A stretch of 64,000 bases of DNA from Chromatiaceae bacterium (GTDB lineage: Bacteria > Pseudomonadota > Gammaproteobacteria > Chromatiales > Chromatiaceae), in the NCBI GenBank assembly GCA_019356535.1, contig CP037918.1:2568501-2632500 (forward strand), given 5' to 3'. The notes under the pieces are model-generated. The model ran no database searches and was not told where the DNA came from. It saw only the letters and a list, made by a program, of their open reading frames with translations. A program made the translations under genes and the position numbers. Positions 63,006 through 64,000 of this stretch are shown one piece after another; within the stretch, counting starts at the first letter, position 1, and every line of letters begins with the position of its first letter.

Positions 63006-63628
63006 GCCCTCCTGAACAGCGCATCAACCTGTACCGCCCGACGATGGCGGTACGCCACCCCCTTAACGCCACGGTGCTGGCCACTGCCGCCGTGCTGGGC
63101 GTGCTGGCGATCCTTGGCGGCTGGGGCTGGCTCAGCTGGCAGGCCTGGTCCCTGCAACAACAGCTCCAGCCATTGCAGGCACAGGTGCAGGCGCGCCAGC
63201 AGCAGCTGGCCGAATTACAGGCCAGGCTACCCTCCAACCGGCCCGATCCCACCCTGCAGGCCCAGGTGAAGCAGCTGGAGAGGCGCTGGGCCACCCTGCA
63301 GCAGACCATCGCCCTGCTCGATGCCCGCCAGCGCGCAGCCGCCCCCGGGTATTCGCCACTGCTACGCGGGCTGGCAAGCAAACCGCTGCAGGACTTGTGG
63401 CTGCGCGAGATCCGCATCGGCGCCCCGCAGGGCCGAATCGATCTCAAGGGTCTGGCACTGGAGCCGGCCGCGGTCCCACGCATGCTGCACACCCTGGGAA
63501 AACAGCCGGCCTTTGGCGATTTGCGTTTTGGCCAGGCACGTATCACACGCGATGCCGAAGACGCCCAGGGACCGGTCACCTTCGAACTGCGTGGCCTGCC
63601 CCGGGAGGACGGACAGCATGCCGGCTGA
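62993..63628 (+). CDS. PilN-domain MSHA biogenesis protein
   Basis: A 211-aa inner-membrane protein with the PilN pattern: short N-terminal cytoplasmic segment EQRINLYRP (the conserved motif that contacts the PilM-like partner), one transmembrane helix (about 27-50), a coiled coil rich in Gln (LQQQLQPLQAQVQARQQQLAEL), and a ferredoxin-like periplasmic domain. It overlaps mshI and mshJ, so all three are coupled. In some genomes it is labelled MshI2. Confidence 0.8.
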   Translation: MRCLSPPEQRINLYRPTMAVRHPLNATVLATAAVLGVLAILGGWGWLSWQAWSLQQQLQPLQAQVQARQQQLAELQARLPSNRPDPTLQAQVKQLERRWATLQQTIALLDARQRAAAPGYSPLLRGLASKPLQDLWLREIRIGAPQGRIDLKGLALEPAAVPRMLHTLGKQPAFGDLRFGQARITRDAEDAQGPVTFELRGLPREDGQHAG

Positions 63629-64000
63629 CCCGCGCCAACTGTTCGCCCGTTTCGACCGGCTCAGCCTGCGCGAGCGCGGATTGATCGCGCTGGCCCTGGC
63701 GGTGCTGCTGTTCCAGGGGGGCGACCTGCTGCTGGACAGTGCTCAACGCGATCTGCAACACGCCCGGCAGGCACTGGCCACCCAGCACCGGGCCCTGGAC
63801 GACATCAGCAAGCGCCAGCAGGCGCTCGTCCATCAGGCGGACAATGCCCCCGACAGACGCCTGCGCCAGCGCCTGGCGCAGCTACGCCGCGACCTGGCCG
63901 CCTCGCAGGCTCGGCTAGACCACCTGTCGCAGCGGCTGATCACCCCCGAGGAAATGGCGGCACTGCTGCAACAGATGCTGGCGCACCAGTCCGGGCTCGA
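63618..64000 (+). CDS. mshJ: MSHA biogenesis protein MshJ (3' end outside window)
   Basis: PilO-like inner-membrane protein of the MSHA pilus. The visible 127 residues show a cytoplasmic start MPADPRQLFARFDRLSLRER, one transmembrane helix (about 23-40), and a long coiled coil with many Gln, Arg and Leu. The frame runs off the window end. Overlap with the preceding gene is 11 bp. Further MSHA genes (mshK, mshL, mshM and others) are expected beyond. Confidence 0.8.
   Translation, partial: MPADPRQLFARFDRLSLRERGLIALALAVLLFQGGDLLLDSAQRDLQHARQALATQHRALDDISKRQQALVHQADNAPDRRLRQRLAQLRRDLAASQARLDHLSQRLITPEEMAALLQQMLAHQSGL

Overview
The window is a GC-rich (roughly two-thirds G+C by eye), densely coding stretch of a Gammaproteobacterium chromosome. 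Evidence for that lineage is the conserved orders yrbG-kdsD-kdsC-lptCAB, rpoN-hpf-ptsN-hprK-rapZ-PTS-mgtE, leuS-lptE-holA, nadD-rsfS, rlmH-maf-rng-yhdP-tldD, and the MSHA pilus genes. The combination of periplasmic nitrate reductase, glycogen metabolism and a periplasmic two-domain thioredoxin would suit an environmental facultative anaerobe of the Chromatiales/Ectothiorhodospirales type, but that placement is inference.

Layout. 1-4.1 kb: the end of a Ca2+/Na+ antiporter gene, then Kdo synthesis and LPS export. 4.2-19.2 kb: ten tightly packed genes for the oxidative pentose phosphate branch (gnd, zwf, pgl), glucokinase and the full glycogen synthesis/breakdown set (glgC, a GH57 enzyme, malQ, glgB, glgA, glgP), lying between lptB and rpoN, which are neighbours in many relatives. 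19.3-27.4 kb: sigma-54, hibernation factor, a regulatory PTS without any sugar permease, HPr kinase, RapZ, and MgtE. 27.6-33.7 kb (minus strand): napFDAGHBC with an FNR-type palindrome upstream. 33.9-41.3 kb: leuS, lptE, holA, a DUF1353 gene with an internal stop, proA, nadD, rsfS.

41.3-45.2 kb is an accessory insert between rsfS and rlmH. It carries eroded fragments of a WYL-domain regulator and of a type I-E Cas1, then a bufferin-type RiPP operon (two six-cysteine precursors, one apparently a lipoprotein; an MNIO/DUF692 enzyme; a DUF2063 partner) and a CDF metal transporter. 45.2-55.9 kb: rlmH, maf, rng, yhdP, a nitrilase-family amidase, tldD and pmbA. 55.9-60.1 kb: fbp, yrfG, cysQ, a double-thioredoxin protein and a small secreted protein. 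60.1-64 kb: a GGDEF diguanylate cyclase, a small conserved-looking protein, tRNA-Phe, and the start of an MSHA pilus operon (mshI, a PilN-like gene, mshJ, cut by the window end).

The main points of interest are the bufferin operon with its lipoprotein-type precursor, the CRISPR-Cas relics beside it, and two close matches to the flagellar sigma-28 promoter (spacer exactly 11 nt) in front of the diguanylate cyclase and the MSHA operon, which suggest that the motility regulon also controls a surface-attachment module.
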